A stretch of 64,000 nucleotides of DNA from Paenibacillus mucilaginosus 3016 (GTDB taxonomy: Bacteria > Bacillota > Bacilli > Paenibacillales > NBRC-103111). Position numbers and translations under genes: made by a program. Positions 1 to 8,113 of this stretch are shown here, piece after piece. The notes below the pieces were generated by a model. That model saw nothing but the letters and a program-made list of their open reading frames with translations. It searched no databases and was not told the origin of the DNA. The DNA lies in contig NC_016935.1 in NCBI RefSeq assembly GCF_000250655.1, positions 5,288,001 through 5,352,000 on the forward strand, given 5' to 3'. Numbering within the stretch: position 1 is the stretch's first letter; each line of letters starts with the position of its first letter.

Positions 1-442
1 CCTGACGGACAAGGTCGTTCAGTGCCTCCAGGGTTTCCTCGAGCGGCGTGTGGGGATCGGTCTTATGTACGATGTAAAGATCAATGTAATCCGTACCCAG
101 GCGGCGCAGGCTGGCTTCGCAGGCAGCGAACAGATGCTTGCGGGATAAACCGGCCTGCACGAGCCCCTGCCCTACGCGGAAGCCGCCCTTGGTGGCGATG
201 ACGGTTTCGCTGCGCCGGGAGCCGAGCAGGCGCCCGAGCATCTCCTCGCTTTGTCCGTCCGCATACCCGTCCGCCGTATCGAAGAAGTTGATCCCCGCGT
301 CCAGGGCGCGGTCTACGAGCTCCTGTGCGCCGCTCTCGTCCACCTTGTAGATGCTGGGCATGTTCCCTGTGCCGAAGGTCATCGCTCCGAAGGCAAGCCT
401 CGAAACCAGCAGGCCGGACTGCCCCAATACCGTGTACTTCAC
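1..442 (-). CDS. Aldo/keto reductase, 3' end beyond window
   Basis: The minus strand reads open from a GTG at 442 to the window edge (about 147 residues), beginning MKYTVLGQSGLLVSRLAFG. The N-terminal strand, the DTADGYADGQSEEMLG segment (family catalytic Asp and Tyr) and VIATKGGF (catalytic Lys) are typical of NADPH-dependent aldo/keto reductases that reduce carbonyls in the cytoplasm. The following YIDLYIVHKTDPHTPLEETLEALNDLV region is the usual barrel segment carrying the catalytic His. A GAGGAGG ribosome binding site lies about 8 bases before the GTG and decides the start. The substrate cannot be told from sequence. It diverges from the germination operon and shows no visible link to the peptide locus. 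The C-terminal half is outside the window. Confidence 0.9.
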   Translation of the reverse strand, partial: MKYTVLGQSGLLVSRLAFGAMTFGTGNMPSIYKVDESGAQELVDRALDAGINFFDTADGYADGQSEEMLGRLLGSRRSETVIATKGGFRVGQGLVQAGLSRKHLFAACEASLRRLGTDYIDLYIVHKTDPHTPLEETLEALNDLVRQ

Positions 443-627
443 TCCAATCCCTCCTCAATATCCCTTAATTGGCATGCATACCCAATATATCATGAATGGA
501 GTGAACCGGAATCAGACTTTGGTCTTGGGCTCGTCCTGCCGAGGTCCCCCCTTTCTCCTGCGAAGAGTTCGTCTTGGTCATGAACGGATCCGATGCCGAA
601 CCTTTGGAAGAACCCTTCCCTGCTTCA

Positions 628-657
628 TACATATTTTACATGCCTAAGAACATACTA
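628..657 (+). promoter_or_regulatory. Candidate sigma-G (forespore) promoter of the ger operon
   Basis: TACATA at 628-633, a 17-base spacer, then CATACTA at 651-657. The second element is an exact match to the sigma-G -10 consensus; the first is a partial match to TGAATA. It lies 43 bases before the gerA-family start codon. gerA-type operons in Bacillus are transcribed by sigma-G in the forespore, so the position agrees with the expected regulation. Confidence 0.5.
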
Positions 658-700
658 CCTGCGTAACCTGTGCATTTCACTCGGGTACGGAGGACTTCCT

Positions 701-2251
701 ATGAACAAAGGCGCTGTGGGCCGCGGGGAAGAAAAAGAAAAAGAAAAAGAAAATGGTAAAGAAAAAGAACCGCGGCTTTCCGTGAATCTGGCCGAAAACG
801 TCGACACGATCAAACGGGCCTTTTCCTATCCCGTCAATAGAGCCTTGGTGGTCAGGGAGCTGTTCGCCGCGTCACTTCAACGGGAAGTGACCGTATTGTT
901 CCTCGAAGGGGCGACGGATACCGAAAGCATTGAATCCCAGATCATTCAGCCGCTGGTAACGAAGACGCTGACGCTCCTGCGGCATCATAACGCAGTAACC
1001 GTCACCATGGAGGAGATTCTTACAAGCTCCTCCGTCCGGACGACGTCCCTGTTTCAAGATTTGATTCACGGTCTGGTTAACGGCGGCACGATCCTGCTGA
1101 TCCAGGGCGAAGCCCAGGGATTGACCATGGATACGCCGGGCTTCCAGTCCCGGTCGATCACCGAGCCGCAGGTCGAGCACGTGCTTAAGGGTCCGAAGGA
1201 AGCGTTCATCGAATCCGCCGCCGCCAACCGTTCCCTGATCCGCAAGCAGGTGAGAGACCATCAGCTGATGTCCGAAGTGGTCACCGTGGGCGAGCGTTCG
1301 ATGAACGAGGTCTCCCTCATGTACATCAAGAACTTGGCGGACCCCGATCTCGTGACGGAAGTCAAACAGAGGATCTCCGAGATTCAGGCCGACACGGTGC
1401 CCAACCTTTCCATGCTGGAGCAGCATATCGAAGAAAGGTCCTATTCTCTGATCCCGACCGCACTGCTGACCGAGCGGCCGGACCGGGCCTCTTCTTTCCT
1501 GATGGAAGGCCATGTCATTCTGATAATGGAAAATTCTCCGACGGCGATGGTTGTCCCGATCACCTTCTGGTCGCTCTTTCATACGCCGGAGGATCAATAT
1601 TTGCGGTGGGCTTACGGCAACTTTATCCGCATTGTCCGCATTTTTGCCGTCTTCGTGGCCCTGCTTACCCCATCCCTGTACATAGCCGTAAGCACGTTTC
1701 ATGAAGAGATGCTGCCCACGGATCTGCTTCTGGCCATTGGAGCGACAAGGGAGCGGGTGCCCTTCCCTGCTTTGATCGAGGTGCTTCTCATGGAAGCCGC
1801 CTTCGAGCTCGTGCGGGAAGCGGCCGTCCGGATCCCGACGATCATCGGTCCGACGATTGGGATCGTAGGAGCGCTGATTCTCGGACAAGCCGCCGTGGAA
1901 GCGAACATCGTAAGTCCGATATTGGTCATTATCGTGGCCATGACCGGCATCTCGTCCTTTACGATTCCGGAGATCTCCTTTAACTTTGCCGTCCGTATTC
2001 TTCGCTTCATCATACTGTTCACTGCTTCCTTCATGGGCTTCTTCGGGATCGCGCTGACGTTAACCTGCGTCATCTCCTACATGGTTTCGTTCAAATCGTT
2101 CGGGGTGCCCTTCCTTACACCGCTCTCACCGCATGACCGCTCTTCCAAGGATCTGATCGTGCGGCCTCCCGTGTGGAAGCAATGGCTGCGTCCGTTCTAT
2201 ACCAACCCGCAGGACAAGCAGAGGAAGAAAAAACCGGAGGGACCTTCGTAA
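701..2251 (+). CDS. GerA-family spore germination receptor subunit A
   Basis: This 516-residue protein is the A subunit of a nutrient germinant receptor in the spore inner membrane. After a lysine/glutamate-rich leader (EEKEKEKENGKEKE, from an A-rich repeat near 729-770) comes a soluble domain beginning LSVNLAENVDTIKRAF. The C-terminal third holds the membrane segments, including the conserved block TIIGPTIGIVGALILGQAAV. Length and layout match GerAA/GerKA/GerBA. The start at 701 has an upstream GGAGGA; an in-frame ATG at 593 lies before the likely promoter and is not used. The stop lies one base before the gerB start, so the genes are co-transcribed and probably translationally coupled. The germinant cannot be predicted. 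Confidence 0.95.
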   Translation: MNKGAVGRGEEKEKEKENGKEKEPRLSVNLAENVDTIKRAFSYPVNRALVVRELFAASLQREVTVLFLEGATDTESIESQIIQPLVTKTLTLLRHHNAVTVTMEEILTSSSVRTTSLFQDLIHGLVNGGTILLIQGEAQGLTMDTPGFQSRSITEPQVEHVLKGPKEAFIESAAANRSLIRKQVRDHQLMSEVVTVGERSMNEVSLMYIKNLADPDLVTEVKQRISEIQADTVPNLSMLEQHIEERSYSLIPTALLTERPDRASSFLMEGHVILIMENSPTAMVVPITFWSLFHTPEDQYLRWAYGNFIRIVRIFAVFVALLTPSLYIAVSTFHEEMLPTDLLLAIGATRERVPFPALIEVLLMEAAFELVREAAVRIPTIIGPTIGIVGALILGQAAVEANIVSPILVIIVAMTGISSFTIPEISFNFAVRILRFIILFTASFMGFFGIALTLTCVISYMVSFKSFGVPFLTPLSPHDRSSKDLIVRPPVWKQWLRPFYTNPQDKQRKKKPEGPS

Positions 2252-2252
2252 G

Positions 2253-3344
2253 ATGATCAAACGATCGGATGGCAAGATCGGAATACGCGAATATACGTCA
2301 CTCATCCTGATCACCGTCGGGCTGAAGTTAGCGGATACGACCCCTTCACTTCTGATGGATAAAGGCAAGAATGCCGGCTGGATCCTCCCCCTCCTGTCGT
2401 TTGTCCTTATGGCCGTGTCGTTTCTGATTTTGCTGTCCGTGCTGCGAAGGCATGAGGGAAAAGGGCTCATGGAGCTGATCCGCCAGCTCGTCGGAACCTA
2501 CGGCGGGTTTGTGCTCGGGATGCTTCTCGTGCTGTTCACCTTGGGCTCCACCGTGCTCAACACCCGAAGCTATTCCGATATCCTGAATACCATGGTGTAC
2601 CAAAAGACACCTCTCAGCGCGCTGTATGTCATGCTCATGCTGGCGGCTTTCTACGTTAGCAACCGCGGCTTTGAAGCGATCGGCCGCACGGCCTGGATCG
2701 TCATTCCTTATATCGAAGTCTTCCTGTTCCTCCTGGTGGGGTTCGTGTGGAGGGATATCGATTGGCTCCACCTGGGCCCGATAGCCGGCCCCGGCTGGAT
2801 TGATCTGATCAAGGAGAGCACGATGCATACCTCCGTCTATGGCGAGATGGTTCTGCTCACCGCGCTGCTCCCTTTGGTCCGCAGCTTCGAGGACTTTCGC
2901 AAGGCCTCCTATTGGGGGTTCAGCTTCTGCGCATTGAAAATCGCTGCCATGACCGCAATTTATGTCGCCGTATTTGATTATCCGGCCGCCAAAAACATGG
3001 CTTATCCGTTTCAGCAGTTAACGAGAACGGCAGCGATCGGGCAGATCATCACGCATATTGAATCGGTCTTTCTGGCGTTCTGGCTCATCGCTTCCGTGAT
3101 TCATTTTGCCGTCTATATCTATCTCCTGGCCTTCCTGGTTGCCCGGACGCTGCGCATGGAGGAATTCGAGCCGCTCCTGCTTCCCCTCACCGGATTGATT
3201 CTACTCCTCGGGCTGCTGCCGGAGAATATCTCGAAAGTGAATCAGTACCGCGAGCTCTTCCTGCAGGGCAGTACCGTGCTCTACCTGCTCCTGCCTTTTG
3301 TGCTGTGGAGCCTTGACCGGTGGAGAAGGAGGGGCCCGCAATGA
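2253..3344 (+). CDS. GerB-family spore germination permease (receptor subunit B)
   Basis: This 363-residue protein has about ten hydrophobic segments and belongs to the endospore-germination permease family of the APC superfamily. In characterised receptors the B subunit is the transporter-like subunit that binds the nutrient germinant. The N-terminus (KIGIREYTSLILITVGLKL) and FLLLVGFVWRDIDWLHLGPI are typical of the family. Its ribosome binding site (GGAGGGACC) lies inside the end of the A gene. Its stop codon overlaps the C-subunit start as ATGA (3341-3344). Confidence 0.95.
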   Translation: MIKRSDGKIGIREYTSLILITVGLKLADTTPSLLMDKGKNAGWILPLLSFVLMAVSFLILLSVLRRHEGKGLMELIRQLVGTYGGFVLGMLLVLFTLGSTVLNTRSYSDILNTMVYQKTPLSALYVMLMLAAFYVSNRGFEAIGRTAWIVIPYIEVFLFLLVGFVWRDIDWLHLGPIAGPGWIDLIKESTMHTSVYGEMVLLTALLPLVRSFEDFRKASYWGFSFCALKIAAMTAIYVAVFDYPAAKNMAYPFQQLTRTAAIGQIITHIESVFLAFWLIASVIHFAVYIYLLAFLVARTLRMEEFEPLLLPLTGLILLLGLLPENISKVNQYRELFLQGSTVLYLLLPFVLWSLDRWRRRGPQ

Positions 3345-4582
3345 AGCTGCTGAAAATGCTGCCCTTCCTTCCCCTGCTGCTGCTGCTTTCGGGCTGCTGG
3401 GACCGGCTGGAGCTGGAAGAGCAGGCCTTCGTCGTCGTCGTAGGCCTGGACAGCGGCCCCAATCATACCGTTGCCGTAACCTTTCAGATCGCGAACCCGC
3501 AGGTAGGCTCCAGCGATAAGGGCTCCGCCCAGAACGAGCCGCCGAGCGACATCGTCACATTCAACGCAGCCGACATTCTGTCCGCCAAGGAACTGGCGAA
3601 CAGCGTGATTACCAGGAAGATCTCCTTCGCCCATTTGCGGACGGTCATTGTCAGCCAGGAGTTTGCCAAGAGCGGGCTGTTTCACCGGATCCTGGGCTCG
3701 TCCGTCCGGGACCCCGAGATGCGGAGGGAGATCAACCTGATCGTCTCCAAGGAGAAGGCCTCCGACTTTGTCAAGAATAACAAACCGAAGCTGGAAACCC
3801 GACCGCATAAGTATTATGCATTCATGCAGGAGCGTTGGCGGGATACGGGATACGTGCCTTATTCCACCTTGAACCGTTATATGCAGCGGCTCGGGGACGA
3901 TACGTTATTCCTGGCCATCTATGCTACGGCATCCAAGAAGGAAACGAAGTACTCCAAGAATGAAGACAATTACCTGGCCGGTCAAATCCCCCACAAGGGC
4001 GGCGACCCTGTCGAGATCATGGGCTCGGCCGTCTTCAGAGCCGGCAAAATGATCGGCACCCTTACCGGGGAGGAAACGCGGTATGCTCTCTTTCTGCGGC
4101 GCAAATCACTGACCCATTCTTTCATTGCCACGTATCCCGACCCCCTGAACGAGGAATACCAGATCACCTGCCGCTTCATGAAGAACGGGAAAGCCAAGAT
4201 CAAGATGAACGCCAAGTCGGATCCGGCGCAAGTGTCGGTGAGGATCCCCTTCAGGGTACAGGTGCTCTCCACCGCCAGCTTCGTCGACTATGCCTCCGAT
4301 GCGGAGAAGCAGCGGCAGCTCAAAGACGGGCTGCAGCGGAAGCTCGCCGACCGAATCAAGCAGCTCGTGGCCAAAACACAGCGGACCTACAAAGGGGAGC
4401 CCTTTTTATGGCATCTGATTGCCCGGAATCAATTCTGGACTCTGGACGAGTACGAGAGCTATAACTGGTCGGAGCAGTACACCCGGGCACAGGTCCAGGT
4501 TCAAGTGGATTTAACCATCGTGAATTTCGGCAAGCAGGTAGAGCCTCCCATCATGCACATATCAGGAGATGAGCAGCCTTGA
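3341..4582 (+). CDS. GerC-family germination lipoprotein (receptor subunit C)
   Basis: This 413-residue lipoprotein is the third subunit of the germinant receptor and would be anchored on the outer face of the spore inner membrane. The signal peptide MKLLKMLPFLPLLLLLSGC ends in a lipobox, and the lipidated Cys is followed by WDRLELEE, the Ger(x)C hallmark. The start at 3341 overlaps the gerB stop and follows AGGAGGGG; the in-frame ATG at 3320 would put charged residues before the signal peptide and is rejected. The length is normal. The gene ends overlapping a small membrane ORF. Confidence 0.95.
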   Translation: MKLLKMLPFLPLLLLLSGCWDRLELEEQAFVVVVGLDSGPNHTVAVTFQIANPQVGSSDKGSAQNEPPSDIVTFNAADILSAKELANSVITRKISFAHLRTVIVSQEFAKSGLFHRILGSSVRDPEMRREINLIVSKEKASDFVKNNKPKLETRPHKYYAFMQERWRDTGYVPYSTLNRYMQRLGDDTLFLAIYATASKKETKYSKNEDNYLAGQIPHKGGDPVEIMGSAVFRAGKMIGTLTGEETRYALFLRRKSLTHSFIATYPDPLNEEYQITCRFMKNGKAKIKMNAKSDPAQVSVRIPFRVQVLSTASFVDYASDAEKQRQLKDGLQRKLADRIKQLVAKTQRTYKGEPFLWHLIARNQFWTLDEYESYNWSEQYTRAQVQVQVDLTIVNFGKQVEPPIMHISGDEQP

Positions 4583-4737
4583 ATTGGATTTTAATCGGCA
4601 TTGCCTTGTATTTGACCTACTACACCTTCACCTACGCCCGGAAGGTATGGAGCGATAACAACAAACCCGCCGGACTGGCGCTTCTGATGCTGTCCGGCTG
4701 TTACCTGCCGCTGTCACTCTATTTACATTTCCGTTAG
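4579..4737 (+). CDS. 52-residue membrane protein at the end of the ger operon
   Basis: A TTG start overlaps the GerC stop (TTGA, 4579-4582) and gives MNWILIGIALYLTYYTFTYA followed by a basic/polar turn (RKVWSDNNKPAG) and a second hydrophobic stretch (LALLMLSGCYLPLSLYLHF). This is a two-helix hairpin protein. GAGATGAG lies just upstream inside gerC. Short hydrophobic ORFs at the ends of ger operons are known in spore formers and may be accessory receptor subunits; I do not recognise a named function. The overlap, hydrophobic pattern and operon position argue for a real gene. Confidence 0.65.
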   Translation: MNWILIGIALYLTYYTFTYARKVWSDNNKPAGLALLMLSGCYLPLSLYLHFR

Positions 4738-4772
4738 GCTTGGGGGGCTGCCCGGACATGCAAAGGGCAAAG

Positions 4773-4804
4773 AAGTACAGCGCGGATCATTCCGCGCTGT
4801 ACTT
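4773..4804. terminator. Bidirectional hairpin between convergent operons
   Basis: Perfect 14-base arms (4773-4786 and 4791-4804) with a 4-base loop lie between the ger operon end (4737) and the carbonic anhydrase end. The loop contains the carbonic anhydrase stop codon, so the last codons of that gene form one arm. On the minus strand the hairpin is followed by the T-rich CTTTGCCCTTTG rather than a clean U-run. Confidence 0.7.
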
Positions 4805-6040
4805 CCGTCTGCCTTCGATCCAGATCTCCCCTTCCGGAACCACGGTGCCATCCGGCAGAACCGAGTCCATCACCAGACTGCGGGCCCCCACCCGGACACC
4901 CTTCCCGAGTTTGGACCGGAATACGACGGCACCCGCACCGATGACGGTTTCGTCCCCGATCTCCGTCCAGGTTTCTCCCTTAAGGTGCGGCCCCCTGCCC
5001 CCATGGACAAGCGCTCCAGGCTCAAGCACCACTCCTCTTCCTGCGTAGATGCGGGTCGACTTCAGCGCATGGAACGTATTGCCGCCAAGAAACCGTCCGT
5101 GCGCCCCGATCCGGATGAGCGGCCCTTCATCCGCACGGAGGGAAACCCCGTCACGGACGCCGGCCAGATCGGCAATCTGCACATTGCCGATGATCCGGAA
5201 GCGGTACGGGCCGGTATCGGGCTGCTGGGTTCGGACCCCGCCAACAGCCGGCAGGGTTCTTTGCTCGTTGCCCGGGATCCGCCCCGGATTGTAGTTGATC
5301 CCGCGGACGAAGCTCGCATGCTCCCAGGCAAGCTGTGCATAGCCTGCAGCCAGCTGCGTATTCACTTCCACGACATCGGTCATGAATTCGATGTCCCCGG
5401 TCCCGATGTACTCTACCTTGCCGAGAGTCGGGTTATCGGCCTCCTCCTGCGTCCGGAGCCACTTGCCCTCCTTCACCTTCACCCCGCTCCTCAGCGTCAC
5501 GCCCGGGCTGACTTTGGCCAAATGCATGACCATGCTGCCATCCGAGATGACGGCGCCGTCCACCGCGGCATTGAAGCCGATGAACGCGGGAACCGCCCCC
5601 CAGTGAAGCTCACCGGGATGGGCGGTCATATAGCTCTCGAGCGCCTGGATGCCCGGATTGCTGTACTCCGGACGCTGTGTCTGTACGGCGATCATCGCCG
5701 GCCGGGTGGACCGGACCTGTGCCCCATGGGCCACGATGGCCCGGTCGCCGAGCACGATGTCATGCTCTGCGGCATCCAGCAGCGCATTGTCCTGCACATT
5801 CGCCCGGTTGCCGATGCGGATCACATGGCCGTCTTTCGCGGACAGCCGCACGAACGGCGCCACGTACACCCGGTCGCTGAGCTCGACGTTCCCGGACTGC
5901 GGCAGCTCGGCCGTCGGATCGACGAAAGAGGCCGGTCCGGCGGTTCCCCCGGCGGTTGCGGCCGGTCCCGGAACGATGCCCAGCAGGACCGTCAGCGCCG
6001 CGGCGCGCCATGCTTTCTGTTTCCAGTTCATCTTAGCCAT
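4787..6040 (-). CDS. Secreted tandem gamma-carbonic-anhydrase-like protein
   Basis: This 417-residue protein has a signal peptide (about 1-34) and two left-handed beta-helix domains (about 38-240 and 280-410), each aligning by eye with the Methanosarcina gamma-carbonic anhydrase Cam. Family members hydrate CO2 at a zinc held by three His at the interface of neighbouring subunits. Domain 1 keeps NVQD and AHGAQV (H105, matching Cam H117) but has D89 and R110 where Cam has H81 and H122. Domain 2 keeps LRADEG (R302, D304), H324 and H346, matching Cam R59, D61, H81 and H122, but has P341 at the H117 position. The two halves therefore carry complementary ligands. The start at 6040 follows GAGGGG. 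It is the last gene of the minus-strand operon, 123 bases after the SLH-type gene. Confidence 0.8.
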   Translation of the reverse strand: MAKMNWKQKAWRAAALTVLLGIVPGPAATAGGTAGPASFVDPTAELPQSGNVELSDRVYVAPFVRLSAKDGHVIRIGNRANVQDNALLDAAEHDIVLGDRAIVAHGAQVRSTRPAMIAVQTQRPEYSNPGIQALESYMTAHPGELHWGAVPAFIGFNAAVDGAVISDGSMVMHLAKVSPGVTLRSGVKVKEGKWLRTQEEADNPTLGKVEYIGTGDIEFMTDVVEVNTQLAAGYAQLAWEHASFVRGINYNPGRIPGNEQRTLPAVGGVRTQQPDTGPYRFRIIGNVQIADLAGVRDGVSLRADEGPLIRIGAHGRFLGGNTFHALKSTRIYAGRGVVLEPGALVHGGRGPHLKGETWTEIGDETVIGAGAVVFRSKLGKGVRVGARSLVMDSVLPDGTVVPEGEIWIEGRRKYSAE

Positions 6041-6163
6041 GCGTCAGCCCCTCATCTTCATCCTGGAGTACTCCACCTGTTACTCTTCCAAAAATAGGAT
6101 GAATTATTCGGGCCTGGGGGAGCCGGACCATCTGCCTGCTTGCAGAATGTTTCTTGCTGAATG

Positions 6164-7048
6164 TTACTTACTGAATTTTTTTCCGCGGACCAGCCAGAAG
6201 ACGATGCCTGCGCCCAGCAGAGCCGCGACCAGCGGCAGAACGGGAAAGCCGCCGGAGGTTACGGACGGCTCATCGTGATGATGAGCATGTGCTGCTGCCG
6301 AGGCTTCCATCGCTTCGCTCCCGAACTGGCCTTTTTCCAGCTTCAGCACCTGAAGCTCCGGAGCGGTCCCGTTCGCGCCGGAAATCCAGGTTTCGGCGAG
6401 TGTTTTCCCCTCCCACTGCTTCAGATCCGCCGGGCCGTAGAGCGCCTTCGGGTGGGGAGACACCCCATATTCCCTGCCGCCGATGACTACGCGGTATACC
6501 GGATAGGCAGAAGAACCTTCCCCGGCCTGGCTGGAAGTGACCTTACTGATCACGCCCGAAGGCCCCGCCGTGATGCCGAGCTTGTCCAGCAGCTTCTGCC
6601 CACCTATCGGCTCCTGGGCATGCTTGCGCAGGTAAACGGCCAGCTCCGCCCGGGTCAGCTTCGTGCCCGGCTTCTCCACCGGGGCCTGGCCTCCGAAGTA
6701 AGCCCGGCTCACATCCTCATACGCGGCGTCGCCCTCCAGCGAATCGACCAGACCGTTCTTCAGCGCCGCGTCCCTGACCTGCTCCTCGGACTTGCCGCCG
6801 CCCCCGTATCGGTGATAGACGCCCGCCCAGTAAGCGAGATCGGCTTTGCGCAGCCCGGCCTGCGGACGGAACAGCTTGGCCCCCCCCTCCGCCGACACGA
6901 GACCCAGTGCACGGACAAACACGATATCCTCGAGGGCCTGCGTATGCTCCAGATCGTCATACAATGTCTTCTCATTCTCCACGTGTGCCAGAGCCGGCGC
7001 TCCCAGGAGCAGGAATAGCAGCAGCGCCAGCGGCCAAATTCGTTTCAT
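6164..7048 (-). CDS. Secreted SLH-like protein with His cluster and C-terminal anchor
   Basis: This 294-residue protein has a signal peptide (MKRIWPLALLLFLLLGAPALA), then two SLH-like repeats, one ending in LFRPQAGLRKADLAYWAGVY and a looser one ending in GTKLTRAELAVYLRKH. A less conserved region follows, then a His-rich stretch (AHAHHHDEP) and a C-terminal hydrophobic helix with a basic tail (WLVRGKKFSK). SLH repeats usually bind secondary cell wall polymer; the C-terminal helix would hold it on the outer membrane face. GGAGG precedes the ATG. It sits between the FtsX-associated coiled-coil gene and the carbonic anhydrase, suggesting one cell-surface assembly. The His cluster could bind metal. 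Function is unknown. Confidence 0.6.
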   Translation of the reverse strand: MKRIWPLALLLFLLLGAPALAHVENEKTLYDDLEHTQALEDIVFVRALGLVSAEGGAKLFRPQAGLRKADLAYWAGVYHRYGGGGKSEEQVRDAALKNGLVDSLEGDAAYEDVSRAYFGGQAPVEKPGTKLTRAELAVYLRKHAQEPIGGQKLLDKLGITAGPSGVISKVTSSQAGEGSSAYPVYRVVIGGREYGVSPHPKALYGPADLKQWEGKTLAETWISGANGTAPELQVLKLEKGQFGSEAMEASAAAHAHHHDEPSVTSGGFPVLPLVAALLGAGIVFWLVRGKKFSK

Positions 7049-7069
7049 GCCATGTCCTCCATCTGATTC

Positions 7070-8113
7070 TTATTCCTTCAAGAACTCCGCGGGCTGGATG
7101 ACGACGGCTCCGTTCTCCTGTTCCACATAAAACTCTCCGCCGCCCGGATGCAGCGCCGCATAGGGCAGCTCGAAGCCCGCCAGCCGTCCGACTACTTCTT
7201 CCGGAAGCACAAAGCCGTTCAGGAACCCGGCCTCGAAGCCCAGCGCGGCCGTGCCGGCCTCTTTCTTCTGCACGGTTCCGATCAGCAGAAGATCGGCGCT
7301 GCCTCGGACCAGATGTACATAGACATGGTCCGTGAACATGTAATAGGTCAGCGGACTCGACGCGTTCAGCAGACGGTCCTCCAGCCGGTAGGGAGAGGAA
7401 GCGGTCTTGCGTGTGACGAAGGCGGCCGGATTCTCCCTCAGCCGCTCCCCGTCCTCCTTCAGCTCGAGCAGATAGCCGATATGCGCGGACCAGATCTCGT
7501 CGAGACGGTGAGTCAAGGGATCGATCTCCTTCTCCTCGGTCAGCAGCGCCCCGATCCACTCCCCGATATCGAGCCGCTCCGCCCAGCTTTTGGGGGGCTC
7601 GGGTCCGAGCGCCTCCGCTTCCTTCAGGGTCCTCTCACGCGCTTCCAGATTCCCGCGCAGCACCTGAAGAAGTTTCTCATGATTCGCCAGTGAATCCCTG
7701 ACGGCCTTCACCGGCATATATTCCGCGTATAAGGCTTCCAGCGACCGCAGGTCTCCCTCCAGTTCATGCTCGAGTAGCCTGCGGTTGGTCAGCACATCCA
7801 CCGGATTCCCCGTCTCCAGCATGAACTGCAGATACGTATCCATCCCGACGGCCTGATACACCCCAAGCTTGTCCTGGGCAGCTTCGGCTTTGCGGTCGAA
7901 CTCCTGCTGGAGGTCGTTCAGCTGCGGGGTGAGGCGTTCCATTTCGTCTTTGCTTGCGGCCAGGTCATCGAGCAGCCGCTGCGTGACTCCCGCATCGTGG
8001 GAGCCGGCCAGATAATCGCCGAATACGCCGCTGACATGCCCGTATACGGTCGTGGTGACGAGCAGGCCCGCCAGAAGGCAGGCCGCGGTCCTCCAGGGGC
8101 TCCATCTACTCAT
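7070..8113 (-). CDS. Membrane-anchored coiled-coil protein, possible FtsEX partner
   Basis: This 347-residue protein has an N-terminal signal or anchor helix (about 10-28), then long heptad-like helices from about 45 to 190 (for example MERLTPQLNDLQQEFDRKAE) and a mixed C-terminal domain with no motif I recognise. Its start overlaps the FtsX-like stop by eight bases (ATGAGTAG), so it is translationally coupled. Extracellular coiled-coil proteins coupled to FtsEX are known: CwlO in Bacillus, PcsB in pneumococcus, EnvC in E. coli. Unlike CwlO and PcsB it has no visible NlpC/P60 or CHAP hydrolase domain, so a scaffold or regulatory role is more likely than direct hydrolysis. The assignment rests on context. 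Confidence 0.6.
   Translation of the reverse strand: MSRWSPWRTAACLLAGLLVTTTVYGHVSGVFGDYLAGSHDAGVTQRLLDDLAASKDEMERLTPQLNDLQQEFDRKAEAAQDKLGVYQAVGMDTYLQFMLETGNPVDVLTNRRLLEHELEGDLRSLEALYAEYMPVKAVRDSLANHEKLLQVLRGNLEARERTLKEAEALGPEPPKSWAERLDIGEWIGALLTEEKEIDPLTHRLDEIWSAHIGYLLELKEDGERLRENPAAFVTRKTASSPYRLEDRLLNASSPLTYYMFTDHVYVHLVRGSADLLLIGTVQKKEAGTAALGFEAGFLNGFVLPEEVVGRLAGFELPYAALHPGGGEFYVEQENGAVVIQPAEFLKE

Noticed and set aside
872..1888. 338-codon minus frame inside the gerA gene
   Set aside because: Charged, unstructured translation opposite a clear GerA-family protein.
4985..6097. 370-codon plus frame over the carbonic anhydrase gene
   Set aside because: No recognisable domain; the minus strand has a signal peptide and hexapeptide repeats.
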